Part shown: positions 51,256-59,052 of the stretch, one piece after another | Numbering within the stretch: the first letter of the stretch is position 1 | Layout: each line of letters begins with the position of its first letter | NCBI GenBank assembly: GCA_002101905.1 | Contig: LQPU01000025.1 | Coordinates: 124,001 to 188,000, forward strand | Source: Mycobacterium shimoidei | GTDB taxonomy: Bacteria; Actinomycetota; Actinomycetes; Mycobacteriales; Mycobacteriaceae | DNA: 64,000 nucleotides | Direction: 5' to 3' | Notes under the pieces: model-generated | Told to the model about the DNA's origin: nothing | Seen by the model: only the letters and a program-made list of their open reading frames with translations | The model's database searches: none | Made by a program: the position numbers and the translations under genes

Positions 51256-52682
51256 TTGTCGATGTTCGGCTTGGCGAGCATGGCCCGGTGCCGGGCGGGG
51301 GTGAACGGCCACACGCCCGGTAAGCCGTTCTTGTCCAGATACCAGCTGTCACAGCCGGCGGTCCACACGGTGTTGGGCATCGCGGCCGCCACCGAGGCGT
51401 TGTAAGAGTCCGTTGCCTCGGCCTTGGGTTCGATCGTGTCGAATTCGCCGCGCTGCCAGCGACGTATCCACCCCACGATGTGCTCGGCTTGCGATTCGGC
51501 GACCGACGTCAGTGGGACGTTGCCGACCGGGCTGTGCGGGCCGAGCAGCATGAAGAAATTCGGAAACCCCGGTATCGCCACGGTTTCGAAAGCGTGCGGC
51601 CCGTCACGCCAGGCGTCATCGAGGCGAAGGCCGTCGCGGCCGATGACTTGCATGGGCCGCATGTACGCGTGCGCGTCGAATCCCGTTGCCAGCACGATGA
51701 CGTCGACGTCATGGCGGACGCCGTCGTCGGTGACGATGCCGCGGTGCTCGACGTGGTCGATGGGCGCGGTGACGAGCTCGACGTCATCGCGCTGGATCGC
51801 TCGATAGAACCCGCCCGATATGACCAGTCGTTTGCACATCGGCGTATAACTCGGAGTCAGCGCCTTGCGCAGCGCAGGATCGCGCACCGTGCGCAGATTC
51901 GCCCGGCATGCCGCGGCGACCCATCGTCGGCGCCAGTCGTCTTGCACCAATCCGCCCGCGAAGAAGTCGAATGCGGCCTGGTAGCCGCGGTAGGCGATCT
52001 TGTCCAGCGCACGAAACACTCGGTGCGAGGCGTGTGTCAGCCGCGGATAGCGCGGGTTGGGCAGCGGCAGCACCCACTGCGCCGTGCGCTGAAACAGAAC
52101 GACTTTGGCTGCCTTGCCGGCGAGCCCGCAGACCAGCTGCACTCCCGTCGACCCCGTCCCGACCACGGCGACCCGCCGATCGCGCACCTCGACACCATGG
52201 TCCCAACGCGCCGAGTGAAACGCCGAACCGGAGAAGTCGTCCAATCCGGGAATGTTCGGATATTTCGGGTGATGCAACACCCCCGCCGCCGATATCAAGA
52301 AGTCGACCCGGCGCTTTTCGCCTCGGCTGGTCTGCACCAACCAGCGTCGGCCGTCGAACTGTGCGTCGACGACTTCGGTACCGAAGCGGATGCGTTCTGA
52401 TACCCCGTACCGCTTCACCACGTCGGTGAAGTACGCCTGTATCTCGTGGCCGGGCGAGAAGTACCGGCTCCAGTCCGGTTTGATGGCAAACGTGAACTGG
52501 TACAGCCGCGACGGCACGTCGCACGTCAGGCCAGGATAGGTGTTTTCTCGCCAGGTCCCGCCGACCTCGTGCGCCTTTTCATAAACCGTGATGTCATCGA
52601 CGCCGGCCCGCTGCAGGGTGATCGCAGCACACAGACCCGACATGCCCGCACCGACGATCACAACACTCGGTTGCCGTGTCAC
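51210..52682 (-). CDS. Baeyer-Villiger-type flavin monooxygenase
   Basis: A 490-residue class B flavoprotein monooxygenase. The FAD motif is VVIVGAGMSGLCAAI, GGTWRENTYPGLTCDVPS follows, and the Baeyer-Villiger fingerprint FSGSAFHSARWDHG is present (F-x-G-x3-H-x3-W-D). The NADPH motif is VAVVGTGSTGVQLV. I choose the GTG at 52682, with GGAGG seven bases upstream, over an ATG 21 bases earlier. It follows fadD17 after a 39-base gap containing half a MIRU-like element, so it may be read through from the fadE26 promoter. A ketone (perhaps steroidal) is the expected substrate type; unproven. Confidence 0.9.
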   Translation of the reverse strand: MTRQPSVVIVGAGMSGLCAAITLQRAGVDDITVYEKAHEVGGTWRENTYPGLTCDVPSRLYQFTFAIKPDWSRYFSPGHEIQAYFTDVVKRYGVSERIRFGTEVVDAQFDGRRWLVQTSRGEKRRVDFLISAAGVLHHPKYPNIPGLDDFSGSAFHSARWDHGVEVRDRRVAVVGTGSTGVQLVCGLAGKAAKVVLFQRTAQWVLPLPNPRYPRLTHASHRVFRALDKIAYRGYQAAFDFFAGGLVQDDWRRRWVAAACRANLRTVRDPALRKALTPSYTPMCKRLVISGGFYRAIQRDDVELVTAPIDHVEHRGIVTDDGVRHDVDVIVLATGFDAHAYMRPMQVIGRDGLRLDDAWRDGPHAFETVAIPGFPNFFMLLGPHSPVGNVPLTSVAESQAEHIVGWIRRWQRGEFDTIEPKAEATDSYNASVAAAMPNTVWTAGCDSWYLDKNGLPGVWPFTPARHRAMLAKPNIDNYEFGTATDIDLVSR

Positions 52683-52695
52683 CTGGCTGCCTCCG

Positions 52696-52714
52696 GTCTG
52701 CATCGTCGCCGGCG
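52696..52714 (-). repeat. Partial MIRU-like element before the monooxygenase gene
   Basis: On the minus strand CGCCGGCGACGATGCAGAC matches the 5' half of the interspersed repeat, then diverges into GGAGGCAGCCAG before the GTG. It again sits between two same-strand genes and next to a ribosome site. Confidence 0.5.
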
Positions 52715-52721
52715 AACGCGT

Positions 52722-54230
52722 CTACCGCCGAATCTGCCACACCGGATCGCGACAGTCGAGGCCCTCGGCGGAGAGCTCGCGCTTGAGCACCTTGAACGTC
52801 GCGGTCCGCGGCAATGCCGTGCTGATCCGCACGTACGAAGGCCACTGCTTGGGCCCGAGGTCTGACTGTTCGGCCAAAAACGCACGGAACTTGTCGGCGT
52901 TGAACTCCGCGCCCGGTGTCATCACCAATGCGGCCATGACCCGGTCGCCGACCGCCGGGTCCGGTACCGCGTACACGGCGGCCTCGCTCACCCCGGGGTA
53001 GCGTGACAACACCCGCTCGATGGGCGCGGTGCCGAGGTTTTCGCCATCGACTCGCAACCAATCACCAAGTCGGCCAGCGAAATACACGTAGCCCTGCTCG
53101 TCGCGGTAGGCCAGGTCGCCGCTGTGGTAGACGCCGTCGGCCATTCGCTGCGCATTGGCCTCGGGATCTTTGTAGTAACCCTCGAATCGGCCCCGCCCGG
53201 CGCGGTTGACCAGCTCGCCGGTGACCCCCGGCGGGCAGGATTGGCCGGTGTCGACGTCGATGATGTCGATTCCCTCCGGCAACGGGCCCAACGCGCCGGA
53301 CGGAGTGTCCGGTGTGCGGGTGATCGCGATCCCGCCTTCGGTCGAGCCGAAGCCGTCGACGGCCAGACAGTTGAACCGGCGGGCAAAGCGCTGCACGTCG
53401 ACAGGTGCGCCCTCGTTGCCATAGGCCACCTTCAACGGATTGTCCGCGTCGTCGGGTTGTTCCGGTGTGGCGAGCACATACGACAGCGGTTTGCCCACGT
53501 AGTTGGCATAGGTGGCGCCGTAGTGGCGGACATCGGTGATGAAACCGGAAGCAGAAAACTTGCGCCGCAACACAATCGAGCCATGGCAAGCCAAGGCCAC
53601 CGCCCATCCGGCCAGTACCGCGTTGGAGTGGAACAACGGCATCGACACATAGCAGCGGTCGGCGGGGCCCAGCCCGAACCGTTCGGTCATCGTCACACCG
53701 GCAATCCCGACCTTGCCGTGGCTGCACATCACCGCTTTCGGGTCGCCACTGGTGCCGGAGGTGAAGATCAGCATGTACAGGTCGTCGGGCTGTGCGGACC
53801 GAAAGGTGACTTCAGTGTCGGCGTGCGCGGCGACTTCGTCGGCCCAATCGGGCGAATCAACATTGATGTGGGCGATATCGCCCAGTGTGGCCGCGGAATT
53901 CGAATCCGCGAGCACAAGCTGGCAGTCCGCGTGGTCGATGTCGCGCACCAGGGCGGCGCCGCGGCGCACCGGGTTGAGACCGACGGGGACGATGCCGGAC
54001 AGCCCGGCGGCGACGAGCATTGCCGAGAAGAACGGGGTGTTCTCCAGCAGCACCCCGACATGCGGCGGACGCGCCGGATCGAGGCGCGCCCGCAGCGTCG
54101 CCGCCACCGCCGAGCCGTGTCGAAGGTGATCGCGCCAACTGGTGAAGGAGTCCTCGAAGTAGACGCCCCGGTCATCGACGTCGACGAGCGGCTTCAGCAA
54201 GTCGGTGACGGTGGGCAGATCCGCGGTCAA
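52722..54230 (-). CDS. fadD17: FadD17, steroid side-chain acyl-CoA ligase
   Basis: A 502-residue adenylate-forming ligase. The phosphate-binding loop is MLIFTSGTSGDPKAVMCSH, the adenine motif FGSTEGGIA, and YFAGRLGDWLRVDGENL holds the hinge; the C-terminal Lys is in TATFKVLKREL. I choose the TTG at 54230, preceded by GAGGAGGAG, because it gives the 502-residue length I recall for Rv3506; upstream codons look non-coding. FadD17 activates C5-length steroid side-chain acids and belongs to the KstR regulon. It follows fadE27 after 49 bases. Confidence 0.9.
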   Translation of the reverse strand: MTADLPTVTDLLKPLVDVDDRGVYFEDSFTSWRDHLRHGSAVAATLRARLDPARPPHVGVLLENTPFFSAMLVAAGLSGIVPVGLNPVRRGAALVRDIDHADCQLVLADSNSAATLGDIAHINVDSPDWADEVAAHADTEVTFRSAQPDDLYMLIFTSGTSGDPKAVMCSHGKVGIAGVTMTERFGLGPADRCYVSMPLFHSNAVLAGWAVALACHGSIVLRRKFSASGFITDVRHYGATYANYVGKPLSYVLATPEQPDDADNPLKVAYGNEGAPVDVQRFARRFNCLAVDGFGSTEGGIAITRTPDTPSGALGPLPEGIDIIDVDTGQSCPPGVTGELVNRAGRGRFEGYYKDPEANAQRMADGVYHSGDLAYRDEQGYVYFAGRLGDWLRVDGENLGTAPIERVLSRYPGVSEAAVYAVPDPAVGDRVMAALVMTPGAEFNADKFRAFLAEQSDLGPKQWPSYVRISTALPRTATFKVLKRELSAEGLDCRDPVWQIRR

Positions 54231-54279
54231 TGCCCGCCTCCTCCTCGGTCCGTTACGCGCCCCCGCAATTGTCGCCGGG

Positions 54280-55377
54280 CTATGCGGGCGTGTCCGCCAG
54301 TTCGCGGCCGATTCGCAGCAGCGCACCGGTGGCGCTGCCCACCGCGAACTCGGTCTGCTTGGCCGCCAGGAAATAGCGGTGCACCGGGTGATCGATGTCG
54401 ATACCGACTCCGCCGTGCACGTGCACGATCGTGTGCGCCACCCGATGTCCGGCGTCGGCGGCCCAGAACGCGGCGGTGGCGACCTCGATGTCGGCGGGCA
54501 GGTCCTCGGACAGCCGCCACGCCGCCTGGGTGACGGTCAGCCGCAGCCCTTTGACGTCGATGTAGCCGTCCGCCAGTCGTTGCGCGACGGCCTGGAAGCT
54601 GCCGATCGGACGGTCGAATTGCTCACGGGTGCGTGCGTATTCGGCGGTGAGCTGTAGTCCGCGCTCCAACACGCCGAGCTGGAAAGCGCTGCGGCCCAGC
54701 ATTGCATGCGTGGAAATCCAGTTCACCACGTCGGCGCCGCCGACGTGTCGCTCGGAGCCGAGTTCGACGCTGTCCAGCCGAATGTTCGCCACGCTACCGC
54801 GGCCGGTTGTCGCCAGGGGTGTGACGGCCAGACCCGGCTCGCCCGCTGTGACCACGAAAACCGCCGTGCCGGAATCTGTTTCGGCAGGCACCAAAAACGC
54901 GTCGGCCACCGGCCCATATCCGACCTGGGTGCGGGTTCCGGTCAGGCGGTACCCGTCGCCGGCCCGCGCGGCCTGTACGGGTCCGTCGCCCATCTCCCCT
55001 TCGAGGGCGACGGTGAGAATCTTCTCTCCGTTCACCGCGGGCGCGCCCCACTGTTGTTGCAGTTCGCTCGAGCCGAACCGGGCCAACGCGCCGGCCGCCA
55101 GCACCACTGACTCCAAATACGGCACCGCGGCCAGGCCGCGGCCCAATGCCACCAGCACTGCGGCTTGCTCCAGCACCCCGTAACCGCCGCCGCCCAGCGC
55201 CTCGGATGCGGCAGTGCTCAGGACGTCGGCGTCGACGAGCTTGCTCCACAAGTCACGGTCGAAGCGTTGCTCGAGGCCGTCGAGCCGACGTTGATGCTCG
55301 GGCGTGCACACCGCGTCGACGATGGTGTCCACCAGACCGCCGAGGTCCTGCGCGGCTTCGGTTGTCGAGAAATCCAT
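54280..55377 (-). CDS. fadE27: FadE27 (ChsE5), acyl-CoA dehydrogenase subunit
   Basis: A 365-residue acyl-CoA dehydrogenase-fold protein that matches Rv3505. It partners FadE26 in a heterotetramer that desaturates the C5 (and C3) side-chain CoA ester. The C-terminal REQFDRPIGSFQAVAQRLADGYID and VHVHGGVGIDIDHPVHRYF regions are present; the catalytic Glu is expected on the partner. It begins 10 bases after the fadE26 stop. Shorter than typical homotetrameric dehydrogenases, like fadE28. Confidence 0.92.
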   Translation of the reverse strand: MDFSTTEAAQDLGGLVDTIVDAVCTPEHQRRLDGLEQRFDRDLWSKLVDADVLSTAASEALGGGGYGVLEQAAVLVALGRGLAAVPYLESVVLAAGALARFGSSELQQQWGAPAVNGEKILTVALEGEMGDGPVQAARAGDGYRLTGTRTQVGYGPVADAFLVPAETDSGTAVFVVTAGEPGLAVTPLATTGRGSVANIRLDSVELGSERHVGGADVVNWISTHAMLGRSAFQLGVLERGLQLTAEYARTREQFDRPIGSFQAVAQRLADGYIDVKGLRLTVTQAAWRLSEDLPADIEVATAAFWAADAGHRVAHTIVHVHGGVGIDIDHPVHRYFLAAKQTEFAVGSATGALLRIGRELADTPA

Positions 55378-55387
55378 GACGGGATCC

Positions 55388-56569
55388 TTACCGGTTGGCT
55401 CGGGGCAGTCCGAGCGCCACCATGCCGATGATGTCGCGCTGCACTTCGTTGGTGCCGCCGCCGAAGGTCAGAATCAGACAGGCCCGGTGCATCCGCTCGA
55501 TTCGGCCGCGCAGCAAGGCGCCCGCCGAATCCGGGCGGAGGGTGGCCGCGGTGCCCAGCACCTCCATCAGCAACCGGTAAGCCTCGGTGGCCAGCTCGGT
55601 GCCGAACACCTTGGCCGCCGACGCGTCGGCCGGTGACGGGGCGGCATCCGCCGAGGATGCCAGCTCCCAGTTGATCAGCTTGAGCACCTCGACCTTGGCG
55701 TGTACCCGGGCCAGGTTGAGTTGCACCCACTCGGAGTCGATGAGCCGGGCACCGCTGGTGTCCTTGGTGTTCTGAGCCCACTCGCGAACCTCGTTGAGCG
55801 CCACGATGATCGGCATCGCCGAAACCAGTGCGACACGCTCGTGGTTGAGCTGGTTGGTGACCAGCTTCCAGCCGCCGTTCTCCTCGCCGACCCGATTGGT
55901 CACCGGGACCCGCACGTCGGAGTAGTAGGTGGCGCTGGTGTCCGGGCCGGCCATGGTGTGTACCGGCGTCCACGAAAAACCCTCGGCCGTGGTCGGCACG
56001 ATCAGCACCGAAATCCCGCGGTGTTTCTTGGCTTCGGTGTTGGTACGCACCGCCAGCCACACGTAGTCGGCGTATTGGATCAGGCTCGTCCACATCTTCT
56101 GACCGTTGACGATGTAGTCATCGCCGTCGCGCACCGCGGTGGTCCGCAGGTTCGCCAGGTCGGTGCCGGCCCCCGGCTCGGAATAGCCGATGGAAAAGTG
56201 CAGTTCGCCCGCCGCGATCTTGGGCAGGAAGAACTTCTTCTGCTCCTCGGTACCGAACGCCATGATGGTCGGGGCGACGCTGTTGATGGTCAGGAACGGA
56301 ACTGGCGCACCGGCGATCGCGGCCTCGTCAGTGAATATCAGCGAGTCCATCGGGGAGCGGTCCTGGCCGCCGTACTCCTTGGGCCAGTTCAGGGTGAGCC
56401 ACCCGTCCTTGCCCATCTGTGCGACCGTTTCCCGGTAGACGTTGCCCTCGCCGACCTCGCCCGACGTGGAACTCAGTGCCTCCCGGCGCTCCGGGGTCAT
56501 CAGCTTGGCGAAGTACGACCGCAGTTCGCGACGCAGCTCCTCCTGCTCCGGGGTGTAACTGATCCGCAT
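55388..56569 (-). CDS. fadE26: FadE26 (ChsE4), acyl-CoA dehydrogenase subunit
   Basis: A 393-residue acyl-CoA dehydrogenase subunit matching Rv3504. It contains FSIGYSEPGAGTDLANLRTTA, NGQKMWTSLIQYADYVWLAVRT, the WTPVHTMAGPDTSATYY stretch and the terminal LILTFGGGTNEVQRDIIGM, paralogous to FadE29. It heads the minus-strand run fadE26-fadE27-fadD17. The KstR operator lies 49 bases upstream of its ATG, in the region shared with fdxD. Confidence 0.93.
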   Translation of the reverse strand: MRISYTPEQEELRRELRSYFAKLMTPERREALSSTSGEVGEGNVYRETVAQMGKDGWLTLNWPKEYGGQDRSPMDSLIFTDEAAIAGAPVPFLTINSVAPTIMAFGTEEQKKFFLPKIAAGELHFSIGYSEPGAGTDLANLRTTAVRDGDDYIVNGQKMWTSLIQYADYVWLAVRTNTEAKKHRGISVLIVPTTAEGFSWTPVHTMAGPDTSATYYSDVRVPVTNRVGEENGGWKLVTNQLNHERVALVSAMPIIVALNEVREWAQNTKDTSGARLIDSEWVQLNLARVHAKVEVLKLINWELASSADAAPSPADASAAKVFGTELATEAYRLLMEVLGTAATLRPDSAGALLRGRIERMHRACLILTFGGGTNEVQRDIIGMVALGLPRANR

Positions 56570-56617
56570 TCCCGTCGCCCTTCGTCTGATCGCGGCCGGT
56601 CATTCGCCACTCCTGGT

Positions 56618-56631
56618 TGTAACACGTTCTA
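56618..56631. promoter_or_regulatory. KstR operator between fadE26 and fdxD (TGTAACACGTTCTA)
   Basis: Identical to the echA19/fadD19 site. It lies 49 bases from fadE26 and 84 from fdxD, in a 146-base divergent region, and should control both. Confidence 0.9.
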
Positions 56632-56715
56632 GTCTGAGGGTCCAGCGACCGGGGAACCGACCAGTGGTCGTATGGTGGTGCAACGTAGAAGAAGGCCACG
56701 TCCAAGGAGGATGCC

Positions 56716-56907
56716 GTGCGGGTCATAGTGGACCGTGATCGGTGCGAAGGCAACGCGGTGTGCGTAGGAATCGCCCCGGATATCTTCGAGCTCGACGACG
56801 AGGACTACGCGGTCGTCAAGACCGATCCGATCCCCGCCGACCGGGAGCCGCTGGCCGAGCAGGCGATCGCCGAGTGTCCACGCGCCGCCCTGAAGCGCGA
56901 AGACTAA
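56716..56907 (+). CDS. fdxD: FdxD, single-cluster ferredoxin
   Basis: A 63-residue ferredoxin. Three Cys are placed for a [3Fe-4S] cluster: Cys10 and Cys16 in DRCEGNAVC and Cys54 in AECPRAAL, where a fourth ligand position between the first two is Asn. It matches Rv3503c. Such ferredoxins donate electrons to P450s, so CYP125/CYP142 are likely partners. The start is a GTG with AAGGAGG upstream. A 131-base gap separates it from hsd4A. Confidence 0.92.
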   Translation: MRVIVDRDRCEGNAVCVGIAPDIFELDDEDYAVVKTDPIPADREPLAEQAIAECPRAALKRED

Positions 56908-56990
56908 CGGCGATCGCAACCGCGGCGGCCCCGGCGGCTGCGGGGTCGTCGCACGACCGGCGACAGTACTAACTAGAGGTATTCATAACC

Positions 56991-57030
56991 GCGGGCGACG
57001 ACGGAGCGCCAGCGAGGAACAGGAGCGGCG
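56991..57030 (+). repeat. Degenerate MIRU-like element upstream of hsd4A
   Basis: GCGGGCGACGACGGAGCGCC followed by AGCGAGGAACAGGAGCGGCG keeps the order of the interspersed repeat (GGCGACGA, GAGCG, GAGGA, GGAGCGGCG) with several changes. AGGAG lies about 15 bases before the hsd4A ATG. Confidence 0.35.
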
Positions 57031-57038
57031 TACCCAGC

Positions 57039-57956
57039 ATGACTAGCAGCACGAACGCGACCGATCTGTCCGGAAAGGTCGCGGTGGTGACCGGTGCGGC
57101 CGCAGGGTTGGGCCGGGCCGAGGCGATCGGTCTGGCCCGGGCCGGCGCCACCGTCGTCGTCAACGACATCGCCGCGGCACTGGACGCTTCCGACGTCATG
57201 GACGAGATCAGCGCCGCCGGCTCCAAAGCCGTCGCGGTGGCCGGCGACATCAGCCAGCGCACAACCGCCGACGAACTTCTCAGCAGTGCCGACCGGCTGG
57301 GCGGGCTGAGCATCGTGATCAACAACGCCGGCATCACCCGGGACCGGATGCTGTTCAACATGTCCGACGAGGAGTGGGACGCCGTGATCGCCGTGCACTT
57401 GCGCGGCCACTTCCTGCTCACCCGCAACGCCGCCACCTACTGGCGCCAAAAAGCCAAAGAAGCCGGGGATGCCGGCATTTACGGCCGGATCGTCAACACC
57501 TCCTCGGAGGCGGGCCTAGTCGGCCCGGTGGGCCAGGCCAACTACGGCGCCGCCAAGGCGGGGATCATCGCGCTGACCTTGTCCGCGGCCCGCGCGCTGG
57601 GCCGCTACGGGGTGTGCGCCAACGCGATCTGTCCGCGCGCCCGCACGGCGATGACGGCCGACGTCTTCGGTGATGCGCCCGAGATCGGTGACGGCCAGAT
57701 CGACCCGTTGTCCCCGGAGCACGTCGTCACACTGGTGCGCTTTTTGGCCTCCCCGGCGGCCCAGGCGGTCAACGGCCAGGTTTTCATCGTCTACGGACCG
57801 CAGGTGACGCTGGTGGCGGCGCCGACAGTGGAGCGCCGGTTCACCGCGGACGCGCCGGCATGGGAGCCGCAAGACCTCAGCGCGACACTGCAGGAATACT
57901 TTGCTGAGCGCGATCCGGAACGCAACTTCGCAGCTACCGCGCTGATGCAGTCCTGA
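57039..57956 (+). CDS. hsd4A: Hsd4A, 3-hydroxyacyl-CoA/17-beta-hydroxysteroid-type dehydrogenase
   Basis: A 305-residue SDR of the multifunctional-enzyme type 2 group. TGAAAGLGRAEA is the cofactor loop, NNAGITRDRMLFN the central strand and YGAAK the catalytic pair, preceded by NTSSEAGLVGP. It matches Rv3502c (hsd4A, ChsB1), the beta-hydroxyacyl-CoA dehydrogenase of the sterol side chain. It closely resembles the SDR at 5495. It lies between fdxD and the mce4 operon. Confidence 0.92.
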   Translation: MTSSTNATDLSGKVAVVTGAAAGLGRAEAIGLARAGATVVVNDIAAALDASDVMDEISAAGSKAVAVAGDISQRTTADELLSSADRLGGLSIVINNAGITRDRMLFNMSDEEWDAVIAVHLRGHFLLTRNAATYWRQKAKEAGDAGIYGRIVNTSSEAGLVGPVGQANYGAAKAGIIALTLSAARALGRYGVCANAICPRARTAMTADVFGDAPEIGDGQIDPLSPEHVVTLVRFLASPAAQAVNGQVFIVYGPQVTLVAAPTVERRFTADAPAWEPQDLSATLQEYFAERDPERNFAATALMQS

Positions 57957-57993
57957 TCGGATCGCGAGACACTTTGTATCGCCCCCCGGCGGC

Positions 57994-58007
57994 TAGAACA
58001 TGTTTCA
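57994..58007. promoter_or_regulatory. KstR operator upstream of the mce4 operon (TAGAACATGTTTCA)
   Basis: Matches TnnAACnnGTTnnA. It is 211 bases before the yrbE4A start in a 261-base intergenic region whose centre is unusually A+T-rich for this genome (58000-58080), consistent with a promoter. Confidence 0.88.
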
Positions 58008-58082
58008 AAATGAAATGAATCACACAGCCTCTGACCAGGACAAACTATTAACTTTTGTCTAATTCTGCAGTTCTTTGACACT

Positions 58083-58096
58083 GCGAACTTGTTCTA
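58083..58096. promoter_or_regulatory. Second, degenerate KstR-like site in the mce4 promoter region
   Basis: GCGAACTTGTTCTA fits the KstR pattern at all fixed positions except the first (G for T). It lies 76 bases downstream of the first site and 122 bases before yrbE4A. Two sites would allow cooperative or two-promoter control. Confidence 0.5.
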
Positions 58097-58217
58097 GTTA
58101 CTATGATCCGGCTCACGCGGAGCGCCGTTGGCAGAGGGGGCAGCAAAGACGGCGCCGACCGGAGAGGCAAACGCTTCGCTCTGAAGTTGCAGGGACCCGC
58201 GCGAGAAGGGACCGAAG

Positions 58218-58982
58218 TTGATCGAACAGCTGACGGTTCCGGCCCGGGCTGTCGGCGGCTTCATGGAGATGTCGCTGCAAACCTTCCGCGAGATGTTCCG
58301 CCGGCCGTTTCAGCTCGGCGAGTTCCTCGACCAGACCTGGATGATCGCCCGCGTCTCACTGGTCCCGACCCTGCTGGTCTCGATCCCGTTCACGGTGCTG
58401 GTCGCATTCACGCTCAACATCCTGTTGCGTGAGATCGGTGCGGCCGACCTGTCCGGGGCGGGCACCGCGTTCGGAACCATCACCCAGCTCGGGCCCGTCG
58501 TCACCGTGCTGGTGGTTGCCGGCGCGGGTGCCACCGCGATCTGCGCGGACTTGGGAGCACGCACCATCCGCGAGGAAATCGACGCGATGCGGGTGCTGGG
58601 CATCGACCCGATCCAGCGCCTGGTCGTGCCGCGGGTGCTGGCGTCGACGTTCGTCGCGCTGCTGCTGAACGGGTTGGTCTCGGCGATCGGCATCGCCGGC
58701 GGCTACGTGTTCTCGGTGCTGTTGCAGGGCGTCAATCCGGGTGCGTTCGTCAACGGGTTGACGGTGCTGACCCACCTCGGCGAGTTGGTGCTCTCTGAAG
58801 TCAAGGCGTTGTTGTTCGGTGTCGTCGCCGGACTGGTCGGCTGCTATCGAGGACTCACGGTCAAGGGCGGCCCCAAAGGCGTCGGCGTGGCCGTCAACGA
58901 AACCGTGGTGTATGCGTTCATCTGTCTGTTCGTGATCAACGTGATCATGACGGCGATCGGCGTTCGGGTGCTGGCGCGGTGA
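58218..58982 (+). CDS. yrbE4A: YrbE4A, Mce4 transporter permease subunit
   Basis: A 254-residue MlaE-family integral membrane protein with about five to six membrane segments (for example LVPTLLVSIPFTVLVAFTLNILL and VYAFICLFVINVIMTAIGV). The conserved MlaE coupling region DLGARTIREEIDAMRVLGIDPIQRLVVPRVLA is intact. It matches Rv3501c. The start is a TTG that gives the 254-residue family length. With YrbE4B and the MceG ATPase (encoded elsewhere) it powers sterol import. First gene of the mce4 operon. Confidence 0.95.
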   Translation: MIEQLTVPARAVGGFMEMSLQTFREMFRRPFQLGEFLDQTWMIARVSLVPTLLVSIPFTVLVAFTLNILLREIGAADLSGAGTAFGTITQLGPVVTVLVVAGAGATAICADLGARTIREEIDAMRVLGIDPIQRLVVPRVLASTFVALLLNGLVSAIGIAGGYVFSVLLQGVNPGAFVNGLTVLTHLGELVLSEVKALLFGVVAGLVGCYRGLTVKGGPKGVGVAVNETVVYAFICLFVINVIMTAIGVRVLAR

Positions 58983-58986
58983 TCTC

Positions 58987-59052
58987 ATGAGCCACGCCAC
59001 AGACACCGACGACGACGCCGGCGTGGCCTGCGTCGCGGGGTGGCGCACATGA
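58987..59052 (+). CDS. Possible 21-codon leader peptide between yrbE4A and yrbE4B
   Basis: An ATG at 58987 opens a 21-residue frame rich in Asp (TDTDDDAG) that ends in a TGA overlapping the yrbE4B ATG (ATGA). The frame differs from both neighbours. The segment also holds an 8-bp inverted repeat (GCCACGCC at 58991, GGCGTGGC at 59020). It could couple translation into yrbE4B or be chance; there is little ribosome-site evidence. Confidence 0.3.
   Translation: MSHATDTDDDAGVACVAGWRT

Noticed and set aside
39768..52682. The oxygenase region as a recent genomic island
   Set aside because: No integrase, transposase, tRNA edge or obvious base-composition change is visible, and ilvX is shared with M. 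tuberculosis. It may be an old accessory segment, but recent transfer is not supported.
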